Part shown: positions 11,506 to 18,567 of the stretch, in pieces | Numbering within the stretch: position 1 is the stretch's first letter | Layout: the number at the start of each line of letters is the position of its first letter | From: Sedimenticola sp. | GTDB taxonomy: Bacteria > Pseudomonadota > Gammaproteobacteria > Chromatiales > Chromatiaceae | DNA length: 64,000 bases | Assembly (NCBI GenBank): GCA_026992075.1 | Contig: JALXAM010000038.1 | Location: 62,001 to 126,000 of the forward strand | Direction: 5' to 3' | The notes under the pieces: generated by a model | What the model was told of the DNA's origin: nothing | Seen by the model: only the letters and a program-made list of their open reading frames with translations | The model's database searches: none | Position numbers and translations under genes: made by a program

Positions 11506-12060
11506 TCAGGCTGCCGCCGACAGGAAACGCTCGTCGTTGGCCAGCGCCGCCATGCTGAACACTGGCCAGACTTCGTCCTCCTGCTGAAAGACATCGTAGA
11601 CATATGGCCCCACAAGCCCCTCGAACTCGGCATTCGGAATCTGCCGTTCCAATGGGAGGTGGCGCATTCCGATCACCGTGGGAACCAACAGGCCGGTGGA
11701 GGCGCCCCGGTTGCGGATCACCAACACCCGGCAACGTTCGTTGATCACCACCGGCGGCCCACCGATGAATTGCTGCAGATCGACGATGGGCAACAGTTCA
11801 CCCCGGATGTTGGCCAGCCCCAGCATCCAGCTCTGGGTACCCGGCACGCGAGTCACCCCCTCCGGAAAAGGGAGGAGTTCCCGCAGCTCGTCCATGGCGG
11901 CCACCAGCCTCACACCATCCAAGACGAATGCGAGCCCCTGCCAGTCCTCCTCCTTCACCAGCGTGGCAGGCACCCGCTCCTCCTGAGCCTCACTGCGGCG
12001 GGCATATTCCGCCAGTTTGGCCAGCACTTCGGCTGCTTCTGTCCCGGAAGACCGCCCCAT
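11506..12060 (-). CDS. pilI: CheW-like coupling protein PilI
   Basis: Couples the PilJ receptor to the ChpA kinase. At 184 residues it is a single CheW domain after a roughly 40-residue charged N-terminal extension. CheW features include GLAFVLDGVRLVAAMDELRELL, then WMLGLANIRGELLPIVDLQQFIGG, the usual receptor and kinase contact region, and a final strand VWPVFSMAALAND. It lies between pilH and pilJ, as in Pseudomonas; the pilH stop and pilI start are separated by one base, so coupling is likely. About 70 bases separate it from pilJ. Confidence 0.93.
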   Translation of the reverse strand: MGRSSGTEAAEVLAKLAEYARRSEAQEERVPATLVKEEDWQGLAFVLDGVRLVAAMDELRELLPFPEGVTRVPGTQSWMLGLANIRGELLPIVDLQQFIGGPPVVINERCRVLVIRNRGASTGLLVPTVIGMRHLPLERQIPNAEFEGLVGPYVYDVFQQEDEVWPVFSMAALANDERFLSAAA

Positions 12061-12061
12061 C

Positions 12062-12427
12062 TCAACCCGCCGCCAGCAACGATACCTTCTGCAGCAGCTC
12101 TTTCATGTTCACCGGCTTCACCAGATAGTCCTTGGCGCCCTGGCGCATCCCCCATTCCCGATCGGTGTCCTGATCCTTTGTGGTGACGATGATGATGGGA
12201 ATGTGGCGAGTGGCCGCGTTGCGGTGAATCTTGCGCGTGGCCTGAAAACCATTGAGGCCAGGCATCACCACGTCCATGAGAATCACGTCCGGCTGCTGCT
12301 CGTTCGCCTTCTTCACGCCCTCCTCGCCATCCGTGGCCACCAGCACCTCGTGCCCGGCATCGCTGAGAGCAGAGCTGAAGATATGCACCTCGGTGGGAGA
12401 GTCGTCAACGATCAGTACTTTTGCCAT
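12062..12427 (-). CDS. pilH: Twitching motility response regulator PilH
   Basis: Single-domain CheY-like receiver of 121 residues. I placed the start at the ATG of MAKVLIVDDSPTEV; the longer ORF-track frame (from 12619) runs into pilG sequence out of frame. The receiver hallmarks are the acidic pair in IVDDS, phospho-acceptor LMDVVMPGLNG, conserved threonine IIIVTTKDQ and lysine YLVKPVN. In Pseudomonas PilH opposes PilG output in controlling pilus retraction and extension. It is the second receiver of the operon, following pilG with about 90 bases between. Confidence 0.94.
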   Translation of the reverse strand: MAKVLIVDDSPTEVHIFSSALSDAGHEVLVATDGEEGVKKANEQQPDVILMDVVMPGLNGFQATRKIHRNAATRHIPIIIVTTKDQDTDREWGMRQGAKDYLVKPVNMKELLQKVSLLAAG

Positions 12428-12515
12428 TGGCTCGATCACCCGTTGTCGTTTTGGTTCTGGAACACCCCTGCATCTTGCCGCAGTGGATGATGGAATGCTG
12501 AGGCATACTTCAAGT

Positions 12516-12956
12516 TCAGGCGGCCTTGTCGATGTGGCGGCGAATGGCATCCAGCAGCTCTTCCCGGGTGAAGGGTTTGGTGAGGTACTGGTCGGAGCCG
12601 GCCAGCCGCCCCTTGGCACGGTCGAACAGGCCGTCGCGGCTGGAGAGCATGATCACCGGCGTGTCACTGTAGGCCTGGTTGCTCTTGATCAGGGCACAGG
12701 TCTGGTAACCATCGAGTCTCGGCATCATGATGTCCACGAAAATGAGGTCCGGGTGATGGTCCGCCACCAGCGACAAGGCCTCGAATCCATCCGTCGCCGT
12801 GATCACCTCGCAACCCGCCTTGCGCAGCAGGTTCTCGGCCGTCCGCCGAATGGTCTTGCTGTCGTCGATCACCATGATTTTGAGCCCGTTGAAACCGGTT
12901 TCTCTCTCTTCCTCGGTCACGTCGTCACCCCGCAGTGCTGCCTGCATCGTCGTCAT
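12516..12956 (-). CDS. pilG: Twitching motility response regulator PilG
   Basis: CheY-like receiver that takes phosphate from ChpA and promotes pilus extension in the Pseudomonas system. The ORF has 146 residues. It begins with a roughly 25-residue non-receiver leader, then LKIMVIDDSKTIRRTAENLL, phospho-acceptor FVDIMMPRLDGYQTCALIKS, MLSSRDG and YLTKPF. These segments are nearly those of Pseudomonas PilG as I recall them. The exact start is uncertain: ATG 12956 is the longest, and a Met three codons later is possible. It sits 15 bases after the rhodanese gene, so that gene may be part of the same transcript. Confidence 0.94.
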   Translation of the reverse strand: MTTMQAALRGDDVTEEERETGFNGLKIMVIDDSKTIRRTAENLLRKAGCEVITATDGFEALSLVADHHPDLIFVDIMMPRLDGYQTCALIKSNQAYSDTPVIMLSSRDGLFDRAKGRLAGSDQYLTKPFTREELLDAIRRHIDKAA

Positions 12957-12971
12957 CGTTCTCAGTCCCTG

Positions 12972-13733
12972 TCACTCTTTCTCTTTTCCCGGCCGGATAG
13001 TGGTAAGCCCCCACAGCTCCCACATCTGCATACCGCCCCGGTAATAGTGGATCTTGTCCGGCGGGTAGTCGGCCGCCAGCAACCCGCGCACCGCGCGCGG
13101 TGACTGGCCGCAGGCCGGGCCATTGCAGAAGAGGACCAGCTCCTTGGCCTCGGTGAAATCCCATTTCGAAGTCTTGTACCGGGCATCGCTCAACCCCCAC
13201 TTCTCCAACAGGGAGTCCCAGAAGCCCACCTCGCCCCGTGGCTTGGCCCCCAGACGCTTGAGCATCGCATCCATCTCCGGAGAGTTCGGCTTTTTACTCA
13301 GCTCGGTGAAGGGAATGTTGATGGAGCCGGGGATGGTTCCTTTTCGGTACCAAGAGGGCGTCCGTGCATCGATGAGCAGCCCTTTGCCATTGCGCAGCTG
13401 GTTTTCCATGAAATCGAACAACTCCACTTCCCCGATCACCCCCACCCGGGGATCCGGCGTGATGGGCTGGATACAGAAGGGGGGACACTTGCGGATGGTC
13501 TTGGCGAAATAGCCACTCAACTCGTAGTTGGGATCCTGTATGCGCTGCACTTTGATAGAGGTGCCATCATGGATCACGTAGAGGTAGGGCTTGTCCTTGG
13601 TCAAGGGAACGAAATCGGTATCCGCTCCCACCTCGAGCCGATCCTCTGCAGAGGCGCCTTTCGCCAGCCAAGGCCCCGACAGCAGCAGGATCGCGGCAAA
13701 CGTCCACGTTCTCCAATTTTTCACCATCCTCAT
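12972..13733 (-). CDS. Exported rhodanese-like sulfurtransferase
   Basis: A 253-residue protein with a clear signal peptide (basic start, FAAILLLSGPWLAKGASA), so probably periplasmic. A single rhodanese domain spans roughly residues 95-245: GKGLLIDARTPSWYRKGTIPGSINIPF, then the active-site loop LVLFCNGPACGQSPRAV with a candidate catalytic cysteine, and YYRGGMQMWELWGL at the end. Extra cysteines occur before the domain (CPPFC). The substrate is unknown. It is encoded between a small exported protein and pilG with gaps of 6 and 15 bases, so it is probably co-transcribed with the pil-chp operon. I know of no rhodanese in classic Pil-Chp clusters. Confidence 0.85.
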   Translation of the reverse strand: MRMVKNWRTWTFAAILLLSGPWLAKGASAEDRLEVGADTDFVPLTKDKPYLYVIHDGTSIKVQRIQDPNYELSGYFAKTIRKCPPFCIQPITPDPRVGVIGEVELFDFMENQLRNGKGLLIDARTPSWYRKGTIPGSINIPFTELSKKPNSPEMDAMLKRLGAKPRGEVGFWDSLLEKWGLSDARYKTSKWDFTEAKELVLFCNGPACGQSPRAVRGLLAADYPPDKIHYYRGGMQMWELWGLTTIRPGKEKE

Positions 13734-13739
13734 TCCCCT

Positions 13740-14075
13740 TTATCGATGCAACCTTCTACTGATGATCATCTTTCGGATGCGGGCGAAGTCCGCCCCCTCC
13801 CGGTAGGCCTTGTAGACCTCTGCCTTGTCCTTTTCCAAGAGCGCACGGTAGAAGGAATAGGTGCCCTGATGCTTCTTCAGCTCCGCTTCGAAACCGGCCC
13901 GGTCCTTACGCTCTCCACCTGTTTCCGCCGGCTCTGTTTCCGACATCTCCGGGGCCTCGATGCGCGCAGCCTCGGCCTCCAGCGCCTGGAGGTAGGCATC
14001 ATCCTCCTCCGACGCAGCGGCCAGTGGCAACAAACCGGATATCGCCAAAAGCAGACGGAACCAATGGCACCCCAT
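13740..14075 (-). CDS. Small exported protein of unknown function
   Basis: I place the start at the ATG of MGCHWFRLLLAISGLLPLAAASEEDD, giving 111 residues with a signal peptide. The ORF-track start at 14276 would put 67 non-conserved-looking residues in front. The mature part is short, acidic then basic, and predicted helical (AYLQALEAEAARIEAPEM, ELKKHQGTYSFYRALLEKDKAEVYKAYREG). I recognise no domain. A cysteine sits at residue 3 of the leader, but there is no lipobox. It precedes the rhodanese by 6 bases and is divergent from gshB across 215 bp, making it the likely first gene of the pil-chp transcript. Confidence 0.65.
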   Translation of the reverse strand: MGCHWFRLLLAISGLLPLAAASEEDDAYLQALEAEAARIEAPEMSETEPAETGGERKDRAGFEAELKKHQGTYSFYRALLEKDKAEVYKAYREGADFARIRKMIISRRLHR

Positions 14076-14290
14076 CTTCGCACCCCCACTCGCGAGCCTG
14101 TCGCGCCTCCCGCATCCGCTGCCAGCCCGAACGGCCGGCAGCATTCCTCCATGTGACGGCTTCTTGTACTTGTTGCCCGTCGGGCGGCAACATAGCAAGC
14201 TGAATAGGGCCACGCAAGGCTGACAGAAAGCGCTTGTGCTTTGGGCCACAAAATACTGACCGAAAACCGGAATCATGGGGCGAACATAGC
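14076..14290. promoter_or_regulatory. Divergent intergenic region between gshB and the pil-chp-side operon
   Basis: 215 bp separate two divergent start codons, so it must hold promoters for both gshB and the small exported protein/rhodanese/pilG side. I could not find a convincing pair of -35 and -10 hexamers on either strand, and no palindromic operator stood out. Confidence 0.4.
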
Positions 14291-15241
14291 ATGACGATCG
14301 GGCTTGGAATTGTGATGGATCCCATAGAATCCATAAAGGTGCACAAGGACAGCAGCTTCGCCATGCTGCTCGAGGCGCAGCGCAGAGGATGGCAGCTCCA
14401 CTACATGGAGATGGATGGACTGGCGCTCCGGGACGGCGAGCCCATCGGCCACATGCGCCGCTTGCAGGTGAGGGACGACCCGGACCACTGGTTCACCCTG
14501 AAAGAGGAGTCCATCCGGCCACTGGCGGAGCTGGAAGTGATCCTGATGCGCAAGGATCCCCCCTTCGACATGGAATATGTCTACGCCACCTATCTGCTGG
14601 AGCAAGCCGCTGCCCGGGGCACCCTGGTGGTGAATCACCCCCGCGCTCTCCGTAACGCCAACGAGAAACTGTTCACCGCCTGGTTCCCCCAGTGCACGCC
14701 CCCCACATTGGTCACCCGGCGGCACGCCGACCTGCTGGAGTTCCTGCAGCACCACGGCGATATCATCCTCAAGCCCCTGGGGGGCATGGGTGGCGCCTCC
14801 ATCTTTCGCCTGCGACAAGGGGACCCCAATCTCCACGTGATCCTGGAGACCATGACCGGGCACCAGCAACGCTTCGTCATGGCCCAGCGTTTCATTCCCG
14901 AGATCAGCGAGGGAGACAAGCGCATCCTGGTGATCGACGGCGAGCCGGTTCCCTGGGCCCTGGCCCGCATCCCCCGCCCCGGAGAGACCCGGGGAAACCT
15001 GGCGGCCGGGGGAACCGCTCGGGGAGTGCCGCTGTCGGAAAGGGACCGGTGGATCGTGAAGCAGGTCGCCCCGCGTCTGCGCGAGGCGGGTATACTCTTT
15101 GCCGGTCTCGATGTGATCGGCGACTTTCTCACCGAGATCAACGTCACCAGCCCCACCTGCATTCGTGAACTGGACCGCCTCTACGGCCTCAATATCAGCG
15201 GGCTGTTGATGGACCGCATCGAGCAGGAGATTTCTCCATGA
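14291..15241 (+). CDS. gshB: Glutathione synthetase
   Basis: ATP-grasp ligase joining gamma-glutamylcysteine and glycine. I chose the internal ATG of MTIGLGIVMDPIESIKVHKDSS, since that is where GshB proteins begin; the track ORF starts 19 codons earlier. It has 316 residues, the normal length. Family motifs include SFAMLLEAQRRGWQLHYMEM, MRKDPPFDMEYVYATYLLE, the ATP-grasp loop ILKPLGGMGGASIFR, and the C-terminal INVTSPTCIRELDR. The stop overlaps the apbE start (ATGA). gshB next to pilG with tonB beyond is the Pseudomonas arrangement, so this is ancestral synteny. Confidence 0.97.
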   Translation: MTIGLGIVMDPIESIKVHKDSSFAMLLEAQRRGWQLHYMEMDGLALRDGEPIGHMRRLQVRDDPDHWFTLKEESIRPLAELEVILMRKDPPFDMEYVYATYLLEQAAARGTLVVNHPRALRNANEKLFTAWFPQCTPPTLVTRRHADLLEFLQHHGDIILKPLGGMGGASIFRLRQGDPNLHVILETMTGHQQRFVMAQRFIPEISEGDKRILVIDGEPVPWALARIPRPGETRGNLAAGGTARGVPLSERDRWIVKQVAPRLREAGILFAGLDVIGDFLTEINVTSPTCIRELDRLYGLNISGLLMDRIEQEISP

Positions 15242-16308
15242 GCCGACTGTTGCTACCCCTGCTGGCCCTACTCCTGCTGACCACCGGCTGTAACCGTACC
15301 GAGCCGGTGTACAACAGCCGTTTCCTGGCCTTCGGCACCATCAATGACATCAGCATCGTGGGCGTCACCCGCCAGCAGGCGGAAAAGGCGGTGGCCGCGC
15401 TGGAACAGGACTTCGCCGCCATGCACCGGTCATGGCACGCCTGGGATCCCGGCCCGCTGGGACGCACCAACCGGCTTCTGGCGGAAGGGGTCCGTTTTGC
15501 CGCCCCCCCATCGGTCCTGCCCTTGATCCGCCTGTCGAAAATTCTGGCGGAACAGAGCGAAGGCCTGTTCGACCCCGCCATCGGCAAGCTCATCGCTCTC
15601 TGGGGATTTCACCAGGACCCCCTGGAATGCAAAGGGCCACCGGACGAGGCCGAGATCGAAAAACTGGTGCAGGCCCACCCTTCCATGACAGACATCGAGG
15701 TGAATGGCATCTTCGTGCGCTCTCGCAACCCGGCGGTGCAGCTCGATTTCGGCGCCATTGGCAAGGGCTATGGCATCGACCTGGCCATCGAGCACCTGCG
15801 GGAACTGGGTATAGAGAACGCCATCGTCAACAGCGGCGGGGACCTTCGCGCCATCGGCTCCCGGGGCGGTCACCCCTGGCGCGTCGCCGTTCGCAGCCCC
15901 ACCGGATCCGGAACCTTGGGTTACCTGGACATCGCAGGGGACGAAAGCGTCTTCACCTCGGGCGACTATGAACGCTTCTGCCAATGGGAGGGCAAGCGCT
16001 ATCATCACATATTGGATCCACGCACCGGGTATCCGGCCCAGGGCACCCGCTCGGTGACCGTGATCCACGACAATGCCGCAGTGGCCGATGCCGCCGCCAC
16101 GGCGCTCTTCGTGGCCGGCCCCGATGACTGGCACCGCATCGCACGAAAAATGGGCATCCATTATGTTCTGCTGGTGGACCAGAACGACACCATCCACATG
16201 AATCCCGCCATGGCGGCGCGGGTGCACCTGCTCGAAAAACGCCGCTACCGGGTGAAGATCAGCCCTCCGCTGATGGAGGAAAAGGGGCCCGCCGGCCGTC
16301 TGCAATGA
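15238..16308 (+). CDS. apbE: ApbE-type FAD:protein FMN transferase lipoprotein
   Basis: Attaches FMN covalently to threonine residues of exported flavoproteins such as Rnf or Nqr subunits. At 356 residues it starts with a lipoprotein signal (LLALLLLTTGC), so it should be anchored on the periplasmic face. ApbE landmarks are RSWHAWDPGPLGRTN (in place of the usual HxxxSxY style start), LDFGAIGKGYGIDLAIEHLR, VNSGGDLRAIGS and HHILDPRTGYPA, followed by the metal-binding aspartate region. It overlaps gshB and tonB by 4 bases on each side (ATGA), so the three are translationally coupled. The target flavoprotein is not in the window. Confidence 0.92.
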   Translation: MSRLLLPLLALLLLTTGCNRTEPVYNSRFLAFGTINDISIVGVTRQQAEKAVAALEQDFAAMHRSWHAWDPGPLGRTNRLLAEGVRFAAPPSVLPLIRLSKILAEQSEGLFDPAIGKLIALWGFHQDPLECKGPPDEAEIEKLVQAHPSMTDIEVNGIFVRSRNPAVQLDFGAIGKGYGIDLAIEHLRELGIENAIVNSGGDLRAIGSRGGHPWRVAVRSPTGSGTLGYLDIAGDESVFTSGDYERFCQWEGKRYHHILDPRTGYPAQGTRSVTVIHDNAAVADAAATALFVAGPDDWHRIARKMGIHYVLLVDQNDTIHMNPAMAARVHLLEKRRYRVKISPPLMEEKGPAGRLQ

Positions 16309-17186
16309 GCGCTCTTCCCCGCCACCCCGAAGATAACACCCGCCTGGTCACCATGCTGGTGATCGCCGCCCTGGTCCATGGCGTCGTGCTGCTGGGGCTG
16401 GGATTCGATCTGCCGGCACCCCCGGAACCGAGGTCCCAGCGCAGCCTGGATGTCATTCTGGTGCATCCCCGCAAGCCGAAGGAAAAGGTGGAGAAGGCCG
16501 ACTTTCTCTCCAATGAAAGCCAGGCAGGGGCTGCACAGAAAAAGGGCCGGGAGCGCCCCCGCTCCGTTCCCAACCAGCCCGCCCTGGAGAAGAGCCAGCG
16601 TGCCACGGTGGAACGTCAGCGCAGCGGCACCCCGGTTCCACAGCAGCAACCGGCACCGAAAGTGGTGACCCGTGAGAAGCCGGCCCGGCAGCAACAGAAA
16701 CCGGCACGCAGGAAGCCGGTGAAAGCCCGTCCCAAGCCGGACATCAGCCAGCTGCTGGCCAGCACCCGCCAGGAGATCGCCCGGCTCACCGCGGAACTGG
16801 ACCGCAGCAGCCGCTACGCCTCGCAGCATCCCAGGCGCAAGGCCATCAACGCCAGCACCCAGGAATACCGTTACGCGGCCTATCTGGAGGCGTGGCGCAA
16901 GAAGGTGGAACGGGTGGGCAACCTCAACTATCCCGATGCCGCCAAACGCAAGAAACTCTATGGCGACCTGCTGCTGCGGGTCTCGGTACGCGCCGACGGC
17001 AGCGTGGCGGAGATCAAGGTGCTTCGCTCCTCCGGCCACAAGATCCTGGACGATGCGGCGGTACGCATCGTGCGCCTGGCCGCCCCTTTCGCCCCTTTCC
17101 CGGAAGAGATCCGCAAGGAGACCGACATTCTCGACATCACCCGCACCTGGCAGTTCCTCAGCGGCAACCGCCTTTTCTCCAAGTGA
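16305..17186 (+). CDS. tonB: TonB-family energy transducer
   Basis: A 293-residue protein with one N-terminal transmembrane helix (MLVIAALVHGVVLLGLGF), a basic, proline- and glutamine-rich spacer (about residues 60-150) and a C-terminal TonB domain (VSVRADGSVAEIKVLRSSGHKILDDAAVRIV, ending near the C-terminus). Such proteins carry inner-membrane proton-motive energy to outer-membrane receptors. exbB and exbD are not adjacent. In Pseudomonas the tonB copy next to gshB and pilG is linked to twitching motility, so an envelope role tied to pili is possible here. It overlaps apbE by 4 bases. Confidence 0.9.
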   Translation: MSALPRHPEDNTRLVTMLVIAALVHGVVLLGLGFDLPAPPEPRSQRSLDVILVHPRKPKEKVEKADFLSNESQAGAAQKKGRERPRSVPNQPALEKSQRATVERQRSGTPVPQQQPAPKVVTREKPARQQQKPARRKPVKARPKPDISQLLASTRQEIARLTAELDRSSRYASQHPRRKAINASTQEYRYAAYLEAWRKKVERVGNLNYPDAAKRKKLYGDLLLRVSVRADGSVAEIKVLRSSGHKILDDAAVRIVRLAAPFAPFPEEIRKETDILDITRTWQFLSGNRLFSK

Positions 17187-17190
17187 CCCG

Positions 17191-17544
17191 ATGAAAGACT
17201 CGCTCGACCAGCTGAACCGGCGGCTGTTGCAATTCGCCCGTGAACGGGACTGGGAACAGTTCCACTCCCCCAAGAACCTGGCCATGGCCCTGGCCGGCGA
17301 GGCGGGCGAGCTGCTGGAGCACTTTCAGTGGCTCACCGAGGCGCAGAGCAGCCAACTCTCCCCGGAAAAGCGGGAGGCGGTGGCCCTGGAGATGGCGGAC
17401 ATCCTCATCTACCTGGTGCGGCTGGCGGAACGACTGGACCTGGACCTGGTGGAGGCGGCCTGGCGCAAGATCGAGATCAACGAACGACGTTACCCGGCGG
17501 AGAAGGTGAAGGGCGACGCGCGGCGGGCGGAAGAGTATGAATAG
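17191..17544 (+). CDS. MazG-like nucleotide pyrophosphohydrolase
   Basis: An all-alpha NTP pyrophosphohydrolase of 117 residues. I take the ATG of MKDSLDQLNRRLLQFARERD as the start because the track ORF begins inside tonB out of frame. The metal-binding signature is present: GEAGELLEHFQWL, then LEMADILIYLVRLAERLDLDL. The closest described groups are the short MazG/RS21-C6/dCTPase-like housecleaning enzymes that hydrolyse (d)NTPs to monophosphates; the exact base preference cannot be read from sequence. It lies 4 bases after tonB, as the probable end of the gshB operon, and repeat copy B follows. Confidence 0.88.
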   Translation: MKDSLDQLNRRLLQFARERDWEQFHSPKNLAMALAGEAGELLEHFQWLTEAQSSQLSPEKREAVALEMADILIYLVRLAERLDLDLVEAAWRKIEINERRYPAEKVKGDARRAEEYE

Positions 17545-17594
17545 TTCAGGAATTCGTTTTGCAAACCAGGCAAAAACACCCTGTCCGCTTGTAA

Positions 17595-17700
17595 GCCGCT
17601 GTCCCGATGTTCGTAGCGGGGCTTCGGCAGCAGGGATGCTGCCGCAGAGCCTACAGGGATGTATTCACGGCGTCCCCGCTACAAACATCGGGACAGCGGC
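17595..17700 (+). repeat. Variable-arm palindromic element, copy B
   Basis: 27-bp arms at 17595-17621 and 17674-17700 (26 of 27 complementary) flank a 52-bp core nearly identical to copy A. The arm middle reads TCCCGATGTTCGTA, against GCCGACCCTTGGTG in copy C, while each partner arm changes to match. The downstream flank CCGGAAAGCCTTTGG resembles that of copy A. It lies between the convergent MazG-like and esterase genes; the remainder of 17545-17732 shows no gene. Confidence 0.88.
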
Positions 17701-17732
17701 GCCCGGAAAGCCTTTGGGCCATCGAGACCGGA

Positions 17733-18392
17733 TCAGGTTTCCTCCAGCACCCGCAGCAACCAGCTGCGGATGTCGGCAATCTCCTCCGGGCAGACCGAGT
17801 GATCCATGTCGTACTCGTGCCATTCCACTTCGTGCCCCTGGGCCAGCAGCCGCTCCCGCGCCGCCTCCCCGGCACTGAAGGGAACCACCGGATCCTGGCG
17901 CCCGTGGGCCTGAAAGATACGGCGCGGCAGGGGATTTTGCGGGAGCACCGGCTGCGGCAAATAGGTGGAGAGGGCCATGACACCAGCCAGTGGCCGGTCG
18001 TCGTGCAGCGCGGCCGCCAGCGCCACCAGCCCGCCCTGGGAAAATCCGGCCAGCACGATCCGCTCCGCGTCGATACCCCGCCGGCACTCCGCCTCCACCA
18101 GCGACTGTACCCGGCGGGCCGAGCGCAGGATCCCCTCCAGGTCCACCGGCGCTCCGGGCTCCAGCGAATGGATGTCGTACCAGGCCGGCATCACCAGGCC
18201 GCCGTTCAGCGTCACCGGCATGCGCGGGGCATTGGGGAACAAAAAGCGCACCCCCAGTTCCGCTGGCAGGCGCAGCGCCTCCACCAGCGGCAGGAAGTCG
18301 GTGCCATCCGCCCCCAGCCCATGCAGCCAGATGATGGCACTTCGGGCCACTCCGCCGGGTTCACGGATGATGCAGGAAAGAGACTCGGTCAT
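17733..18392 (-). CDS. Carboxylesterase/acyl-protein-thioesterase-like alpha/beta hydrolase
   Basis: A 219-residue cytoplasmic serine hydrolase of the phospholipase/carboxylesterase family. It has the oxyanion strand IIWLHGLGADGTDF, the nucleophile elbow LAGFSQGGLVAL (Ser), a catalytic aspartate in GRQDPVVPFSAGEAA and a C-terminal histidine in YDMDHSVCPEEI. The length matches bacterial EstB and acyl-protein thioesterases. It hydrolyses short acyl esters in characterised relatives; the physiological substrate is unknown. It is divergent from lptM-lysA, with 59 bp between the starts. Confidence 0.9.
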   Translation of the reverse strand: MTESLSCIIREPGGVARSAIIWLHGLGADGTDFLPLVEALRLPAELGVRFLFPNAPRMPVTLNGGLVMPAWYDIHSLEPGAPVDLEGILRSARRVQSLVEAECRRGIDAERIVLAGFSQGGLVALAAALHDDRPLAGVMALSTYLPQPVLPQNPLPRRIFQAHGRQDPVVPFSAGEAARERLLAQGHEVEWHEYDMDHSVCPEEIADIRSWLLRVLEET

Positions 18393-18417
18393 GCTCCAAT
18401 GGTAGCTGGCAAAAGGC

Positions 18418-18423
18418 TATACT
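18418..18423 (+). promoter_or_regulatory. Possible -10 box for the lptM-lysA operon
   Basis: TATACT lies 28 bases before the lptM ATG in the 59-bp gap between the esterase and lptM. No good -35 hexamer is seen 16-18 bases upstream, so this is only a candidate. Confidence 0.3.
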
Positions 18424-18451
18424 AGCTTTTTTTCCAACACGGGTTACAGGC

Positions 18452-18565
18452 ATGTTCCGTTTTCTTCTTGCCGCCGCCCTGCTCCTCTCCGCGCTCCACC
18501 TTAGCGGTTGCGGCCACAAGGGCCCGCTCTACATGCCACCTCCCGAACAGCAGTCGAACCCCTGA
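18452..18565 (+). CDS. lptM: LptM (YifL)-type small lipoprotein
   Basis: A 37-codon gene missing from the ORF track. It encodes a hydrophobic leader ending in a lipobox (LHLSGC), followed by GHKGPLYMPP, the signature of the small lipoprotein found directly upstream of lysA in most gammaproteobacteria. In E. coli LptM binds the LptD-LptE lipopolysaccharide translocon and helps its oxidative maturation. Only two bases separate its stop from the lysA ATG. The position, lipobox and CGxKGPLY motif make the call firm despite the size. Confidence 0.92.
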   Translation: MFRFLLAAALLLSALHLSGCGHKGPLYMPPPEQQSNP

Positions 18566-18567
18566 CC

